From assembly GCA_002324875.1 (NCBI GenBank), contig NTJG01000013.1, forward strand, positions 35,720 to 99,719: a stretch of 64,000 nucleotides of DNA. The letters are read 5' to 3'. How positions within the stretch are numbered: the stretch's first letter is position 1; every line of letters starts with the position of its first letter. Positions 47,127-55,688 of the stretch are shown here, piece by piece. The stretch comes from Lysobacteraceae bacterium NML93-0793 (GTDB lineage: Bacteria > Pseudomonadota > Gammaproteobacteria > Xanthomonadales > Xanthomonadaceae). The notes beneath the pieces were generated by a model. It searched no databases. It was not told the DNA's origin and saw only the letters and a list, made by a program, of their open reading frames with translations. The position numbers were made by a program, and so were the translations under genes.

Positions 47127-47638
47127 GCCAGACCACGCCGCACGTGTTCACCCGCACCGTCGCCAGCCCGGTCGGCCCCTTGTTTCTCGCCGCGTCCGAT
47201 GCCGGCCTGCACGCCGTCGAGTTCGCCGTGCATCGCCATCCCGTGCCGCGCGGCGATCACTGGCGCGACGGTGCACATCCGGTGCTCGATGCGACCGCGC
47301 GCCAGCTCGCGGAGTACTTCGCCGGCACGCGCCGGAGCTTCGATCTGCCCTTCGCCGCGAGCGGCACGCCGTTCCAGTGCGAGGTCTGGGCCGCGCTGAC
47401 GCGCATTCCCTACGGTACGACCGCGAGCTACGTCGAACTCGCCCGCATGGTCGACAGGCCCGGCGCGAGCCGCGCGGTAGGCGCCGCGAACGGGCGCAAT
47501 CCGCTGTCGATCGTCGTGCCCTGCCACCGCGTGATCGGCGCCGGCGGCGCGCTCACCGGTTTCGGCGGCGGCCTGGCGACCAAGGAATTCCTGCTGACGC
47601 TCGAAGGCGCCTGGCCGCGCGCCGACCGTCTGCTGTAG
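47123..47638 (+). CDS. ogt: Methylated-DNA--protein-cysteine methyltransferase
   Basis: 171 residues. C-terminal domain motifs: FQCEVWAALTRIPYGTTASY, RAVGAANGRNPLSIVVPCHR with acceptor Cys134, and VIGAGGALTGFGGGLATKEF. It repairs O6-alkylguanine by self-alkylation. The ATG overlaps the alkA stop (ATGA), so both alkylation-repair proteins are made together. The methyl-acceptor here completes the functions of E. coli Ada, split over two genes. Confidence 0.96.
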   Translation: MSQTTPHVFTRTVASPVGPLFLAASDAGLHAVEFAVHRHPVPRGDHWRDGAHPVLDATARQLAEYFAGTRRSFDLPFAASGTPFQCEVWAALTRIPYGTTASYVELARMVDRPGASRAVGAANGRNPLSIVVPCHRVIGAGGALTGFGGGLATKEFLLTLEGAWPRADRLL

Positions 47639-47641
47639 GGA

Positions 47642-47672
47642 GTGCAGGCGCGCTCGCCGGCGGCGCGCTGCA
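47642..47672. terminator. Hairpin between convergent ogt and the response-regulator gene
   Basis: GTGCAG-GCGCGC pairs with GCGCG-CTGCAC around a CG-rich loop. No T-run, so it may be a Rho-assisted or bidirectional stop only. Confidence 0.4.
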
Positions 47673-47679
47673 CCCGGCC

Positions 47680-48447
47680 TCACATGCCGCGGAAGCGGTG
47701 CACGAACGCCGCGCTCACGGGCAGCGTTTCGCGATGCCCGCGCAGTTCGATGCGGCTCCTGCCGAGTTCGTCGCGCCGCACGCGCGCGATCGTCGACACG
47801 CGCACCACACTGCCGCGATGCACCTGCCAGAACACGTCGGGATCGAGCCCGGCCAGCAGGTCCTTGATCGGCGTGCGGATCAGCGCCTCGCCCTCGGCCG
47901 TCACCACGCGCACGTGCTTGTCCTGCGCCTGGAAGAACAGCACCTCGTCGATGGCGATCATGCGCACGTGGTCGCCGACGCCGGCAGTGATCCAGCGGAT
48001 CAGACGGTCGCCCGCAGGACGCAGCCGGGCTTCCAGCTCGTCCACGCGCGCCTGCAGGTCGTCCGCCGGCGGCTGTGCCAGCCGTGCCTGCACGCGCTCC
48101 ACCGCGATACGCAGCCGGTCTTCGGTCACCGGCTTGAGCAGGTAGTCGACGGCGCCGGCGTCGAAGGCGCGGATGGCGTACTCGTCATAGGCGGTCGTGA
48201 ACACCACCAGCCCACCGCCGGCCGCGACGGCGCGTGCAACGTCGAGTCCGCCCACGCCGGGCATGCGGATGTCGAGAAAGGCGACGCGCGGGCGGTGCTC
48301 GGCGGCGGCCTGCAGCGCGGCGATGCCGTCCTCGCAGGCGGCCACCATATGGAGCGCCGGCCAGACGGCATCCAGCGTGTCCAGCAGCGCCGCACGCTGG
48401 GGCGCCTCGTCCTCGGCGATCAGCGCGGTGATCGACGCGCCGCTCAC
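47680..48447 (-). CDS. LytTR-family response regulator
   Basis: 255 residues, GTG start overlapping the kinase stop (GTGA). Receiver domain: ALIAEDEAPQRAALLDTLDA, phospho-acceptor Asp in VAFLDIRMPGVGGLDVARAV, VFTTAYDEYAIRAFDAGAVD and the Lys of YLLKPVTEDRL. LytTR DNA-binding domain at about 150-255: MIAIDEVLFFQAQDKHVRVV, FWQVHRGSVVRVSTIARVRR, then LPVSAAFVHRFRGM. Pairs with the adjacent HFLFN kinase. Target genes are not visible here. Confidence 0.94.
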   Translation of the reverse strand: MSGASITALIAEDEAPQRAALLDTLDAVWPALHMVAACEDGIAALQAAAEHRPRVAFLDIRMPGVGGLDVARAVAAGGGLVVFTTAYDEYAIRAFDAGAVDYLLKPVTEDRLRIAVERVQARLAQPPADDLQARVDELEARLRPAGDRLIRWITAGVGDHVRMIAIDEVLFFQAQDKHVRVVTAEGEALIRTPIKDLLAGLDPDVFWQVHRGSVVRVSTIARVRRDELGRSRIELRGHRETLPVSAAFVHRFRGM

Positions 48448-49676
48448 GGACCAGCATCCAACGGCGTGCGGATCTCGGCCTGCGCGCCACCACCCGGCGC
48501 GCCGCTCAGGCGCAGCGATGCGCGCGGCCCGAAACGGACGGCAAGCTGCTCGCGCACGTTGGCCAGGCCCATGCCGCCGCCGACACCCGGCGACAGGCCG
48601 GCGCCGTCGTCGACCACGCGCACGTGCAGCGCGTCGTCGGCGGTCCACGCGCGAATGGCGATCCGGCCCGCACCCGGCCTGGGTTCGATGCCGTGCTTGA
48701 TCGCGTTTTCCACCAGCGTGATCAGCAGCAACGGCGGGTACGGCAGACCGCGCAGCGCGTCGTCGGCCTCGACGGTGTATTGCAGGCGGTCGCCGGTGCG
48801 CAGCCGCATGACCTCGAGATAACGCGCGCACAGATCGAGCTGTTCGCCGAGCGTGGCGGCCAGCCGCGCCTGGTCGTCGCGCAGCCGCGGAATCGTGCTG
48901 CGCAGGTAGTCCACCAGCGCGTCGAGCATCGCTTCGGCGCGGCCCGCGTCCTGGCGCACCAGCGCGCGGACCGAGGCCAACGTGTTGAACAGGAAGTGCG
49001 GCTCGACCTGCGCCTGCAGCGCGCCCAAGCGCAGCTCGGATTCGCGCTGGCGCGACTGCGCCGCCGCCAGTTCGCGGCGATGGCGGCTCTCCGCAAGACG
49101 TCGCTGTTCGCTGAAGTAGGCCCGCACGGCGGCGCCGCCGCCCAGCAGCCCGTAGATCAGCAAGGCCGTCATCAGTTTGATCACGAACCCGAGTTGCTGG
49201 ATCACGGGCTGCGCGGTCTGCTGCTCGAGGCTGTCACGATCGATCAGCCCGTGCCCCATCTCGGCGACCAGGAAGGCGTTGATGTGCGCGCTTGCCCAGC
49301 TGTCGACGACATACGCCACTGCGATGCCCGCGCACAGCGCCAGCACGACCAGCACACGCTCGATGCGTGGCGGCAGTCCGAGATGACGGGCGAGGGTGGC
49401 GAAGCCGGGTCCCGCGGTGGTCATCATCAGAAAGCCGACGAACGTGTAGGCGCTTGCGCTCAGCGCGCCGCGCAGGGTGACCGGCGCCATCAGCGTGCCC
49501 AGCAGCGTGAGCACGGCGAAGATCAGGATCAGGCTGCCGAACAGCAGCGTGCGCCCGGCCAGCCACGGCGCGCTGAATACCGGGTAGCGTCGGTAGCGTG
49601 TCCACAGAAAGTCACCACCCACCACGACGTCGTCCGGCAGCGGGCGGCGCAGCGAAAGCGGGCCGGTGTGCAGCAT
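48444..49676 (-). CDS. LytS/YehU-type sensor histidine kinase
   Basis: 410 residues. Two pairs of membrane helices at about 40-125 and a fifth near 170-190 (FVIKLMTALLIYGLLGGGAA), then a coiled linker with AESRHRRELAAAQSRQRES. His_kinase motif GALQAQVEPHFLFNTLASVR holds the phosphorylated His, and the ATP-binding domain has LVENAIKHGI, VRVVDDGAGLSPGVGGGMGL. No separate sensor domain, so sensing is probably within the membrane. Co-translated with the LytTR regulator. Start ATG at 49676, just 7 bp after the upstream gene's stop. Confidence 0.92.
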   Translation of the reverse strand: MLHTGPLSLRRPLPDDVVVGGDFLWTRYRRYPVFSAPWLAGRTLLFGSLILIFAVLTLLGTLMAPVTLRGALSASAYTFVGFLMMTTAGPGFATLARHLGLPPRIERVLVVLALCAGIAVAYVVDSWASAHINAFLVAEMGHGLIDRDSLEQQTAQPVIQQLGFVIKLMTALLIYGLLGGGAAVRAYFSEQRRLAESRHRRELAAAQSRQRESELRLGALQAQVEPHFLFNTLASVRALVRQDAGRAEAMLDALVDYLRSTIPRLRDDQARLAATLGEQLDLCARYLEVMRLRTGDRLQYTVEADDALRGLPYPPLLLITLVENAIKHGIEPRPGAGRIAIRAWTADDALHVRVVDDGAGLSPGVGGGMGLANVREQLAVRFGPRASLRLSGAPGGGAQAEIRTPLDAGP

Positions 49677-49683
49677 CGGGCCC

Positions 49684-51333
49684 TCAACCACGGGGGCCAC
49701 GCTGCACCCGACCGCCCTGATGCAGCTCCAGCGCGCGCACGGCGCCGTCGGGGCCGCGCTCGAACTGCAGTTCGATGCCGAACGCGGGCGCAGCGAAGCG
49801 ATCGCGTCCGGTCGCATCGAGCAGGAACGCGCCCTGTCCCGTCGCCTGTGCGCGCAGCCGGCCGTCGGCGGCATCGATGGTCAGCGCGAAGCCGGGCATC
49901 AAGGTGTACACGCCCGCATACGCCGCGAGCTCGTCGGCCGAAAGCGCGGGCGCCGACGTCGCGGCCGCATCGACCCGCGTCGCTGCGATCACGGCGCCGC
50001 CCTGGTGCCAGGCGAACGCGTAGCGGCCGTCGGCCGCGCGACGGGGCGACAGCAGCGCGTCGAACTGCAGCGGGTAGAAATCACCTGCATCGTCGTAGCC
50101 GAGTTCGAACGTTGGCTGGCCGTCCGGGCGGATCGTCAGCGTATCGCCCGCCCGCGCGAGTTCGACCTGCATGTCCGGGCCGAGACGCCAGGTGCCGACC
50201 AGTCCTTCGAGCACGGCATCGGGCGGCGTGGTCGCGCGCCGGGGCGCACCGATCGGCACGGCGGGGTCGAGCAGATGCAGGCCCAGACTGCCGAGCCCGC
50301 CGAGCGCGGTGAGCGCGGTATCCAACAGCACCACCACGCCGCGCTCGCGCCCGGGATCGAAGCCGACCAGGGCCGAGAACCCACCGGTGCCGCCCTCGTG
50401 CATCAGCACCTCGCGTCCGTTGACCGGCACCCGCATCCAGTGCATCGCCATCGGCGGCTGCTCGGAGACCGGTTGCTGCGTGCGCTTCAGCGCGGCCACT
50501 GTGGCCGTGGCCGCGCTCCCGGGCGCGTCGCCGAGCTGCGCCCGGACATAGCGCACCATGTCGTCGAGGGTCGCGCGCACGCCCCCGACGCCCGCCAGCG
50601 CGTCGGAAAAGGTCCAGGGCGGCGTGACCTGACCACCGGGCAGATGGCCGGACGCGGCGCGCACGCCCGCGGGCGGCTGGGCGATGTAGGCGTCCTGCAT
50701 GGCGAGCGGTGTGAACACCCGTGCATCGAGCAGCGCCTCGAATGACTGGCCCGCGCGCCGCGCGACGGCGTAGGACAACAGCATCGACGCGAAGTTCGAG
50801 TACTCGAAGCGGCTGCCCGGCGCCTGCGCCAGGGTGACGTCGCCGAGTGATGCCAGCAGCGCACCGTCGTCCAGCGCCGCATAGGGATTCGCGGGATCCG
50901 CGCCCTGCATGCGCGTGGGCAATGCCGGCAGGCCGGAGGTGTGGGTGACGATATGACGCAGGCGGATCGGCTGGCCCTGGTACTCGGGCACGGCCGTGCC
51001 TTCGGGCAGGTAGGCCGACAGCGGATCGTCGAGCGATGCGCGACCTTCCGCGATCAGGTCCGCCAGCAGCGCGGCGGTCATCGTCTTGGACACCGAACCG
51101 ATCTCGAACGCACTGTCGGCGCCGATGCGCGGCGGCGCGTCCGCGTTCGCGCAGCGATAGCTGCGGGCCACGTGGGACCCGTCGATCACCGCGACCGCGA
51201 AGCACGCGCCGGTGCGATCACCGGCCAGACGCTGATCGACGACCTGCGCCAAGGCGGCGTCGGTGAGCGGCGCGGCCACTGCGGACGCACAGGCCGACAG
51301 GGCGACGGCGAGACTCAAGGCGGACTTCAACAT
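49684..51333 (-). CDS. Secreted serine hydrolase, beta-lactamase/DD-peptidase fold
   Basis: 549 residues with a signal peptide (ending ASAVAAP). Class C-like motifs: SVSK (Ser80-Lys83) in FEIGSVSKTMTAALLADL, YSN (178-180) in FEYSNFASMLLSY, and HEGGTGGFSALVGFD as the third box. A C-terminal beta domain (residues about 380-549; ELAAYAGVYTLMPGF) resembles the lipocalin-like extension of many EstB/Pab87-type hydrolases. It is more likely a peptidase or esterase than a resistance enzyme. It is the first gene of a transcript with the LytS-LytTR pair downstream. Confidence 0.9.
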   Translation of the reverse strand: MLKSALSLAVALSACASAVAAPLTDAALAQVVDQRLAGDRTGACFAVAVIDGSHVARSYRCANADAPPRIGADSAFEIGSVSKTMTAALLADLIAEGRASLDDPLSAYLPEGTAVPEYQGQPIRLRHIVTHTSGLPALPTRMQGADPANPYAALDDGALLASLGDVTLAQAPGSRFEYSNFASMLLSYAVARRAGQSFEALLDARVFTPLAMQDAYIAQPPAGVRAASGHLPGGQVTPPWTFSDALAGVGGVRATLDDMVRYVRAQLGDAPGSAATATVAALKRTQQPVSEQPPMAMHWMRVPVNGREVLMHEGGTGGFSALVGFDPGRERGVVVLLDTALTALGGLGSLGLHLLDPAVPIGAPRRATTPPDAVLEGLVGTWRLGPDMQVELARAGDTLTIRPDGQPTFELGYDDAGDFYPLQFDALLSPRRAADGRYAFAWHQGGAVIAATRVDAAATSAPALSADELAAYAGVYTLMPGFALTIDAADGRLRAQATGQGAFLLDATGRDRFAAPAFGIELQFERGPDGAVRALELHQGGRVQRGPRG

Positions 51334-51456
51334 GGCGGACTCCTTGCGTGACGATGGTGCCATGCTGCAGGCGCCTCGCCGTCTGCGCCGGACGATGCGA
51401 CGAACCCCCGCTCCGCGGCGACGAACGCGCGCTCGCCGCGACGAAAGGCCGCCTGC

Positions 51457-51909
51457 TCAGCCCGGACGGCGCAGACGCAGCACGTCCACCGCCACCCCGT
51501 TGTCGGCGGCGCGGCCGCGCTCGCCGTGCACGAAGCCCGCGCGACGGTACAGGGCCAGTGCCGCGGCATTCGAGGCCACGACGTCCAGCTCGACGGCCCC
51601 CGGCATGCCGTCGAGCATGTGCGTCAGCAGCGTCGAGCCGATGCCGGCGCCGCGCGCGGCGGGATCGACGAACAGGATCGTGATCCGGCCCGTCGTACGC
51701 GCGCCGAAGCCGAGCACGCGCGCCGTGCAGGCCACGAAGACCTCCGACGCGTCGAGGGCGGCGAGACGCGTGCGGTCCTCCGGCAAGGGTATCAGCGCAG
51801 GGATGACCGGTTCGTGGGCCAGTTCGTCAAGCTTGGCGCGGGCGTAGATCGCGATGAGTGCCGCGCGATCGGCCGGTTGCGCCGGACGGATGCGCAGCGC
51901 GCCGCTCAC
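51457..51909 (-). CDS. GNAT N-acetyltransferase
   Basis: 150 residues with GTG start (VSGALRIRPAQPADRAALIA) overlapping the hutF stop. The acetyl-CoA loop is RITILFVDPAARGAGIGSTL, followed by VELDVVASNAAALALYRRAG and FVHGERG. Substrate unknown. Coupling to hutF suggests expression with histidine degradation genes, possibly acetylating a histidine-related amine, but that is speculation. Confidence 0.9.
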   Translation of the reverse strand: MSGALRIRPAQPADRAALIAIYARAKLDELAHEPVIPALIPLPEDRTRLAALDASEVFVACTARVLGFGARTTGRITILFVDPAARGAGIGSTLLTHMLDGMPGAVELDVVASNAAALALYRRAGFVHGERGRAADNGVAVDVLRLRRPG

Positions 51910-53156
51910 GAGACGGCGAGCAACCGGTGCATCGCCGCGGCGTAGTCGCGCGCCGCGACGTCGTGCAGCGGGTGACGTCCGTCGTGCACACGCGTCTGGC
52001 CGGCCACGTGTACCTCGCGCACCACGGGCCGGTTGCCGGCGAAGATCCAGCGGTCGAGCACGTCGTGTTCGGTGGCGCCGGCAAGCAGCGCGGCCTCGGC
52101 GTCGAGGACCACGTGGTCGTCGCGCATGTCGAACCCTGTCGACGCGGCGGCGCTGCGCGCAACGCCTTCGACCAGGGTGCGGCCCACGCTGGGCGTGCCG
52201 GGAGTGACGGCGATGTTGCGCCGACGCGTGACCAGGCGCTGGCCGTATTCGAGCCAGCGCAGTTCTTCGACCGGCGAGATCGAGACGTGGGAGTCGGAGC
52301 CGATGCCCCAGGCGCCGCCGGCATCGAGGTAGGTGCGAAGTGGAAACAGCCCGTCGCCGAGATTGGCTTCGGTGGTCGGGCAGATCGCGACGGTCGCCCC
52401 ACTCCGGGCGATGCCCGCGATCTCCGATGCGTCGAGATGCGTGGCATGGACCAGCGTCCAGCGCGCATCGACCTGCGCGTGGTCCAGCAGCCAGGTCACC
52501 GGCCGCGCGCCGCGTACGGCGAGACAGTCCTCGACCTCGGCGATCTGTTCGGCGATGTGCACGTGCACGCGGGCATCGGCCGGCAGCGCGGCGAGCACGG
52601 TCTGCATCGCGTCCTCGGGCACCGCGCGCAGGCTGTGCAGGGCGCAGCCGACACGCAGGCCGGCGTGCTGACGCGCGTGCAGATCGGCGAACAGGCGCAG
52701 GTAGGCCTCGACGTCGTGGCCGAAACGCCGCTGATGCGCGCCCAGTGCACGCCCGTCGAAACCGCCGCGCATATACAGCACCGGCAACAGGGTCAGACGG
52801 ATGCCGGTGGCCTCCGCCGCCTCGATCAGCGCATCGGACATCGCGCTGGCCGGCGCATACGGCGTCCCGTCGGGCGCGTGGTGGATGTAGTGGAACTCGC
52901 AGACCGTGGTGTAACCGGCTTCGAGCATTTCGACGTAGAGCTGCGTGGCCACGGCGCGCAGCGTGTCGGGATCGAAGCGGCCCGCCATGCGGTACATGGT
53001 GTCGCGCCAGGTCCAGAACGAATCCGCCGGATCGGTCTGCACTTCGGCCAGCCCGGCCATCGCCCGCTGGAAAGCATGCGAATGCAGATTGGCGATACCG
53101 GGCAGGTGCCACCCGGCCGGCGTGCGCCGGACATGGACCGCGGGAACGTCGTGCAT
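51906..53156 (-). CDS. hutF: Formimidoylglutamate deiminase
   Basis: A 416-residue amidohydrolase turning N-formimino-glutamate into N-formylglutamate (the five-step Hut route). Metal motifs: PGIANLHSHAFQRAMAGLAE, HVHIAEQIAEVEDC, LVHATHLDASEI and AWGIGSDSHVSISPVEELRW. The protein starts only about 20 residues before the HSH motif, whereas homologues usually have about 45-50 residues making part of the N-terminal beta-sandwich, and an in-frame stop lies a few codons upstream. The first beta strands may thus be lost. Next to hutI (divergent), as expected. Confidence 0.92.
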   Translation of the reverse strand: MHDVPAVHVRRTPAGWHLPGIANLHSHAFQRAMAGLAEVQTDPADSFWTWRDTMYRMAGRFDPDTLRAVATQLYVEMLEAGYTTVCEFHYIHHAPDGTPYAPASAMSDALIEAAEATGIRLTLLPVLYMRGGFDGRALGAHQRRFGHDVEAYLRLFADLHARQHAGLRVGCALHSLRAVPEDAMQTVLAALPADARVHVHIAEQIAEVEDCLAVRGARPVTWLLDHAQVDARWTLVHATHLDASEIAGIARSGATVAICPTTEANLGDGLFPLRTYLDAGGAWGIGSDSHVSISPVEELRWLEYGQRLVTRRRNIAVTPGTPSVGRTLVEGVARSAAASTGFDMRDDHVVLDAEAALLAGATEHDVLDRWIFAGNRPVVREVHVAGQTRVHDGRHPLHDVAARDYAAAMHRLLAVS

Positions 53157-53217
53157 CGGGCCGGCTCCAGAAAAACGTGTGCGGTAGGCTAGCCGTTCTC
53201 ACCGCCGGGGACATCCG

Positions 53218-53421
53218 ATGAGCCCGAGTTCGATCGCAATACTGTGTGCACTGGTGGCCGTGTTCGGCGGCCTGGTTGCGGTGTTCGCCAGCCGCGCGTC
53301 GACGCGCAGGCGTCGTTCCGCGGACGCAGGCGCCGTGACCGGGGGCGATGCGACCTCGGCGCGACACGACGGCCACGATGCGGGCGGCGGTAGCGATGGC
53401 GGTGGTGGCGGTGGCGACTGA
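53218..53421 (+). CDS. Small single-helix membrane protein with Gly/Asp tail
   Basis: 67 residues: a helix ([20 protein letters not shown]), an Arg patch ([14 protein letters not shown]) and a His/Gly/Asp tail ending SDGGGGGGD. Similar Gly-tailed mini-proteins occur in xanthomonads. Its 3' end overlaps the chosen hutI start by 26 bp, so the two may be coupled. Function unknown. Confidence 0.6.
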   Translation: MSPSSIAILCALVAVFGGLVAVFASRASTRRRRSADAGAVTGGDATSARHDGHDAGGGSDGGGGGGD

Positions 53422-54631
53422 GGCCTGGGATGGCCTGCTTCTCGGGGCCACGCTGGTCACGCTTGCCGACGCGTCGGGCTACGGCCTGATCGAGGACGGC
53501 GCGCTCGGCTGGCGCGACGGCGTGCTCGTCCACGTCGGTACGCGCGACGCCCTGCCGGATGCGCCGACGCGGCTGGCCACCGAGGTGATCGAGGCGAGCG
53601 GCTGCGTGACCCCGGGCCTGATCGACTGTCACACGCATCTGGTGTTCGCCGGCAACCGCGCCGCGGAGTTCGAACAGCGCCTGCAGGGCGCGAGCTACGA
53701 GGACATCGCACGCAGCGGCGGCGGCATCGTCTCGACCGTGCGCGCGGTACGCGGCGCCGATGAGGACACGCTGCTGGCGCAGTCGCTGCCCCGTGCGCGC
53801 GCGCTGCTGGCCGATGGCGCGACCACGCTGGAAATCAAGTCCGGCTACGGCTTGGACCTCGACAACGAACGCAAGATGCTGCGCGTCGCGCGGCGCGTCG
53901 GCGAGGTGCTCGGGATCACGGTGCGCACCACGTTTCTCGGTGCGCATGCGCTGCCGCCGGAGTTCGCGGGCCGGCCGGATGCCTACATCGACGCGGTCTG
54001 CGACTGGCTGCCGCGCCTGCATGCCGAGGGCCTGGTGGACGCGGTCGATGCCTTCGCCGAACGCATCGCGTTCAGCCCCGCGCAGACGCGTCGCGTGTTC
54101 GAGGTGGCCCGTTCGCTCGGGGTGCCGGTGAAGCTGCATGCCGACCAGCTCAGCGATGGCGAAGGCGCGGCCCTGGTGGCCGAGTTCGGCGGGCTGTCGG
54201 CCGATCATGTCGAACACACCTCCGAGGCGGGCGTGGCGGCGATGGCGGCCGCCGGCACGGTGGCGGTGCTGCTGCCCGGCGCGTTCCACGTGCTGCGCGA
54301 GACGCGCCTGCCACCGCTCGACGCCTTCCGCGCCGCCGGCGTGCCGATGGCGGTGGCGACCGACTGCAATCCGGGCACGTCGCCGCTGCTGTCGCTGCGC
54401 CAGGGCATGCAGCTGGCGTGCACCCATTTCCGATTGACACCGGAGGAGGCCTTGCGCGGCGCCACGGTGCATGCGGCGCGCGCACTCGGGCTGAACGACC
54501 GCGGCCGGCTGGCGGTCGGCCAGCGCGCGGATTTCGCCTGCTGGCGGGTCGAGCAGCCGGCCGAACTCGGCTACTGGCTCGGCGGCCCGCTGCTGGCGAT
54601 GGCATATGCCGGCGGGCGTCGTCTGGTCTGA
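53396..54631 (+). CDS. hutI: Imidazolonepropionase
   Basis: A 411-residue metal-dependent amidohydrolase, third step of histidine breakdown. The sequence [20 protein letters not shown] binds metal, [20 protein letters not shown] and [20 protein letters not shown] are typical of Hut[21 protein letters not shown] and [20 protein letters not shown] supply the remaining ligands. The start is uncertain among Met at 53348, 53378 and 53396; the last is preferred because the earlier ones lie deep in the small gene. Confidence 0.96.
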   Translation: MAVVAVATEAWDGLLLGATLVTLADASGYGLIEDGALGWRDGVLVHVGTRDALPDAPTRLATEVIEASGCVTPGLIDCHTHLVFAGNRAAEFEQRLQGASYEDIARSGGGIVSTVRAVRGADEDTLLAQSLPRARALLADGATTLEIKSGYGLDLDNERKMLRVARRVGEVLGITVRTTFLGAHALPPEFAGRPDAYIDAVCDWLPRLHAEGLVDAVDAFAERIAFSPAQTRRVFEVARSLGVPVKLHADQLSDGEGAALVAEFGGLSADHVEHTSEAGVAAMAAAGTVAVLLPGAFHVLRETRLPPLDAFRAAGVPMAVATDCNPGTSPLLSLRQGMQLACTHFRLTPEEALRGATVHAARALGLNDRGRLAVGQRADFACWRVEQPAELGYWLGGPLLAMAYAGGRRLV

Positions 54632-54869
54632 AGCCCGGCATTCCGGCACCTGGGCGCACGCGGCGCGCGCGGTGTGTCGGCGGCCTCGTCGACCGGTCTC
54701 ACCCGACCGCCTGCGCATCCGTTCTCGAACGGCGGTGGGCAGTGCGCGTGGAAGGCGCGGCGCACCGTGGCACGCGGCGTGGCCGGTCTGCCTGGCCGCA
54801 CCTCACGGACCCGCAGCGCGGCCCACCCAGCGGACGCTGTCAGCTCGCGCATTCCTCCTCCAGACACGC

Positions 54870-54895
54870 GAAAGCCCCGCACAGGCGGGGCTTTC
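54870..54895. terminator. Bidirectional terminator between hutI and the bTHX-like gene
   Basis: An 11-bp perfect stem GAAAGCCCCGC with loop ACAG. The T-run is short (CTTTC). Confidence 0.75.
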
Positions 54896-54917
54896 GGCAG
54901 TGCAACGCGCGGCCGGA

Positions 54918-55112
54918 TTACTCGGCCTTCGGCGCTGCCTTCTTCGCGACGGCCTTCTTGGCCGGCGCCTTGGCGACGGTCTTGGTCGCGGCCTTCTTCA
55001 CGACCGGTGCGGTCGCGGTGCCGGTGGCCTTGACGACGCCCTTCGAACGGGAGTTGCCATAGCTCGCGTTGTAACGCTTGCCCTTGAGGGTCTTGCGGTC
55101 GCCCTTGCCCAT
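54918..55112 (-). CDS. bTHX-like small basic protein with Lys/Ala tail
   Basis: 64 residues. The N-terminal MGKGDRKTLKGKRYNASYGN followed by SRSKG matches ribosomal protein bTHX (MGKGD...G-x-x-x-x-x-SYG), which sits in the head of the 30S subunit. The remainder (APVVKKAATKTVAKAPAKKA) is a Lys/Ala/Pro tail as in histone-like proteins and is not part of bTHX from Thermus. Start ATG at 55112 with AGGAGCAGAC upstream. Confidence 0.82.
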   Translation of the reverse strand: MGKGDRKTLKGKRYNASYGNSRSKGVVKATGTATAPVVKKAATKTVAKAPAKKAVAKKAAPKAE

Positions 55113-55219
55113 TGTCTGCTCCTGATGTGCTGCGAATTGAATGCGATAGACGCGAATGTGCGCCGCAAGGGCGCACAGGGCCGCGGATTCTATCACGCGG
55201 CAAACGCGGAGGGCGGCGG

Positions 55220-55615
55220 TCAGCCGCGGTGGTGCGCGTGGGTCAGCCGCAGGTTCACCAGATGCGCGGCCGCCAGCAGCAGACCGCCGGCCGCCATCAC
55301 CACCGCGTGGGTGATGGTGTGGTCGTGCAGATGGGTGAACGCGCCCGCCCACACCAGGGCCAGGCCCGGCACCAGCAGCGCCCAGGCGTGAAACGCGCGA
55401 TGCCGGCGCCAGCCCAGCGTGAGCGTGGTGGCGCCGAGCAGCGTGGCGAAGACGACGAAGGCCTGGTCGATATCGACCCAGCCCCCGAGATTGAGGCCGA
55501 ACGCCGGCACCAGCGCGAGCGCCACCGGCAGCAGCGCGCAATGCACGGCGCAGAGAAACGACGCGGCGAATCCGACGCGGTCGGCCTGGCGCACAACGGA
55601 ATCTTGGGCGGACAT
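55220..55615 (-). CDS. MerC-domain membrane protein
   Basis: 131 residues, four membrane helices. The sequence DRVGFAASFLCAVHCALLPV holds the Cys-x-x-x-Cys typical of MerC-type metal transporters, followed by GWVDIDQAFVVFATLLG and a His-containing end (AGAFTHLHDHTITHAVV, HAHHRG). In Zur-controlled neighbourhoods such proteins are thought to move zinc rather than mercury. It is divergent from the ZnuD-like receptor with a shared Zur-like box that overlaps its TATAAT -10. Confidence 0.88.
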   Translation of the reverse strand: MSAQDSVVRQADRVGFAASFLCAVHCALLPVALALVPAFGLNLGGWVDIDQAFVVFATLLGATTLTLGWRRHRAFHAWALLVPGLALVWAGAFTHLHDHTITHAVVMAAGGLLLAAAHLVNLRLTHAHHRG

Positions 55616-55640
55616 GTCTTTTGGGGGGTGCGGGGGTCTG

Positions 55641-55660
55641 CGTAACATTATAACATCCCG
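55641..55660. promoter_or_regulatory. Zur-like operator between merC-like and znuD-like genes
   Basis: ACATTATAACAT (55645-55656) within GTAACATTATAACATCC matches the Zur core ATGTTATAACAT at 10 of 12 positions. It overlaps a -10 TATAAT on the minus strand (merC-like) and TATAAC on the plus strand (znuD-like), so one bound repressor would silence both genes. Confidence 0.72.
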
Positions 55661-55688
55661 GGTCGTTCACCAGTCTACCCCACCCCGG

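Noticed and set aside
53348..53395. Longer N-terminus for imidazolonepropionase
   Set aside because: The extra residues ([16 protein letters not shown]) lie inside the small membrane-protein gene and have no counterpart in the family.
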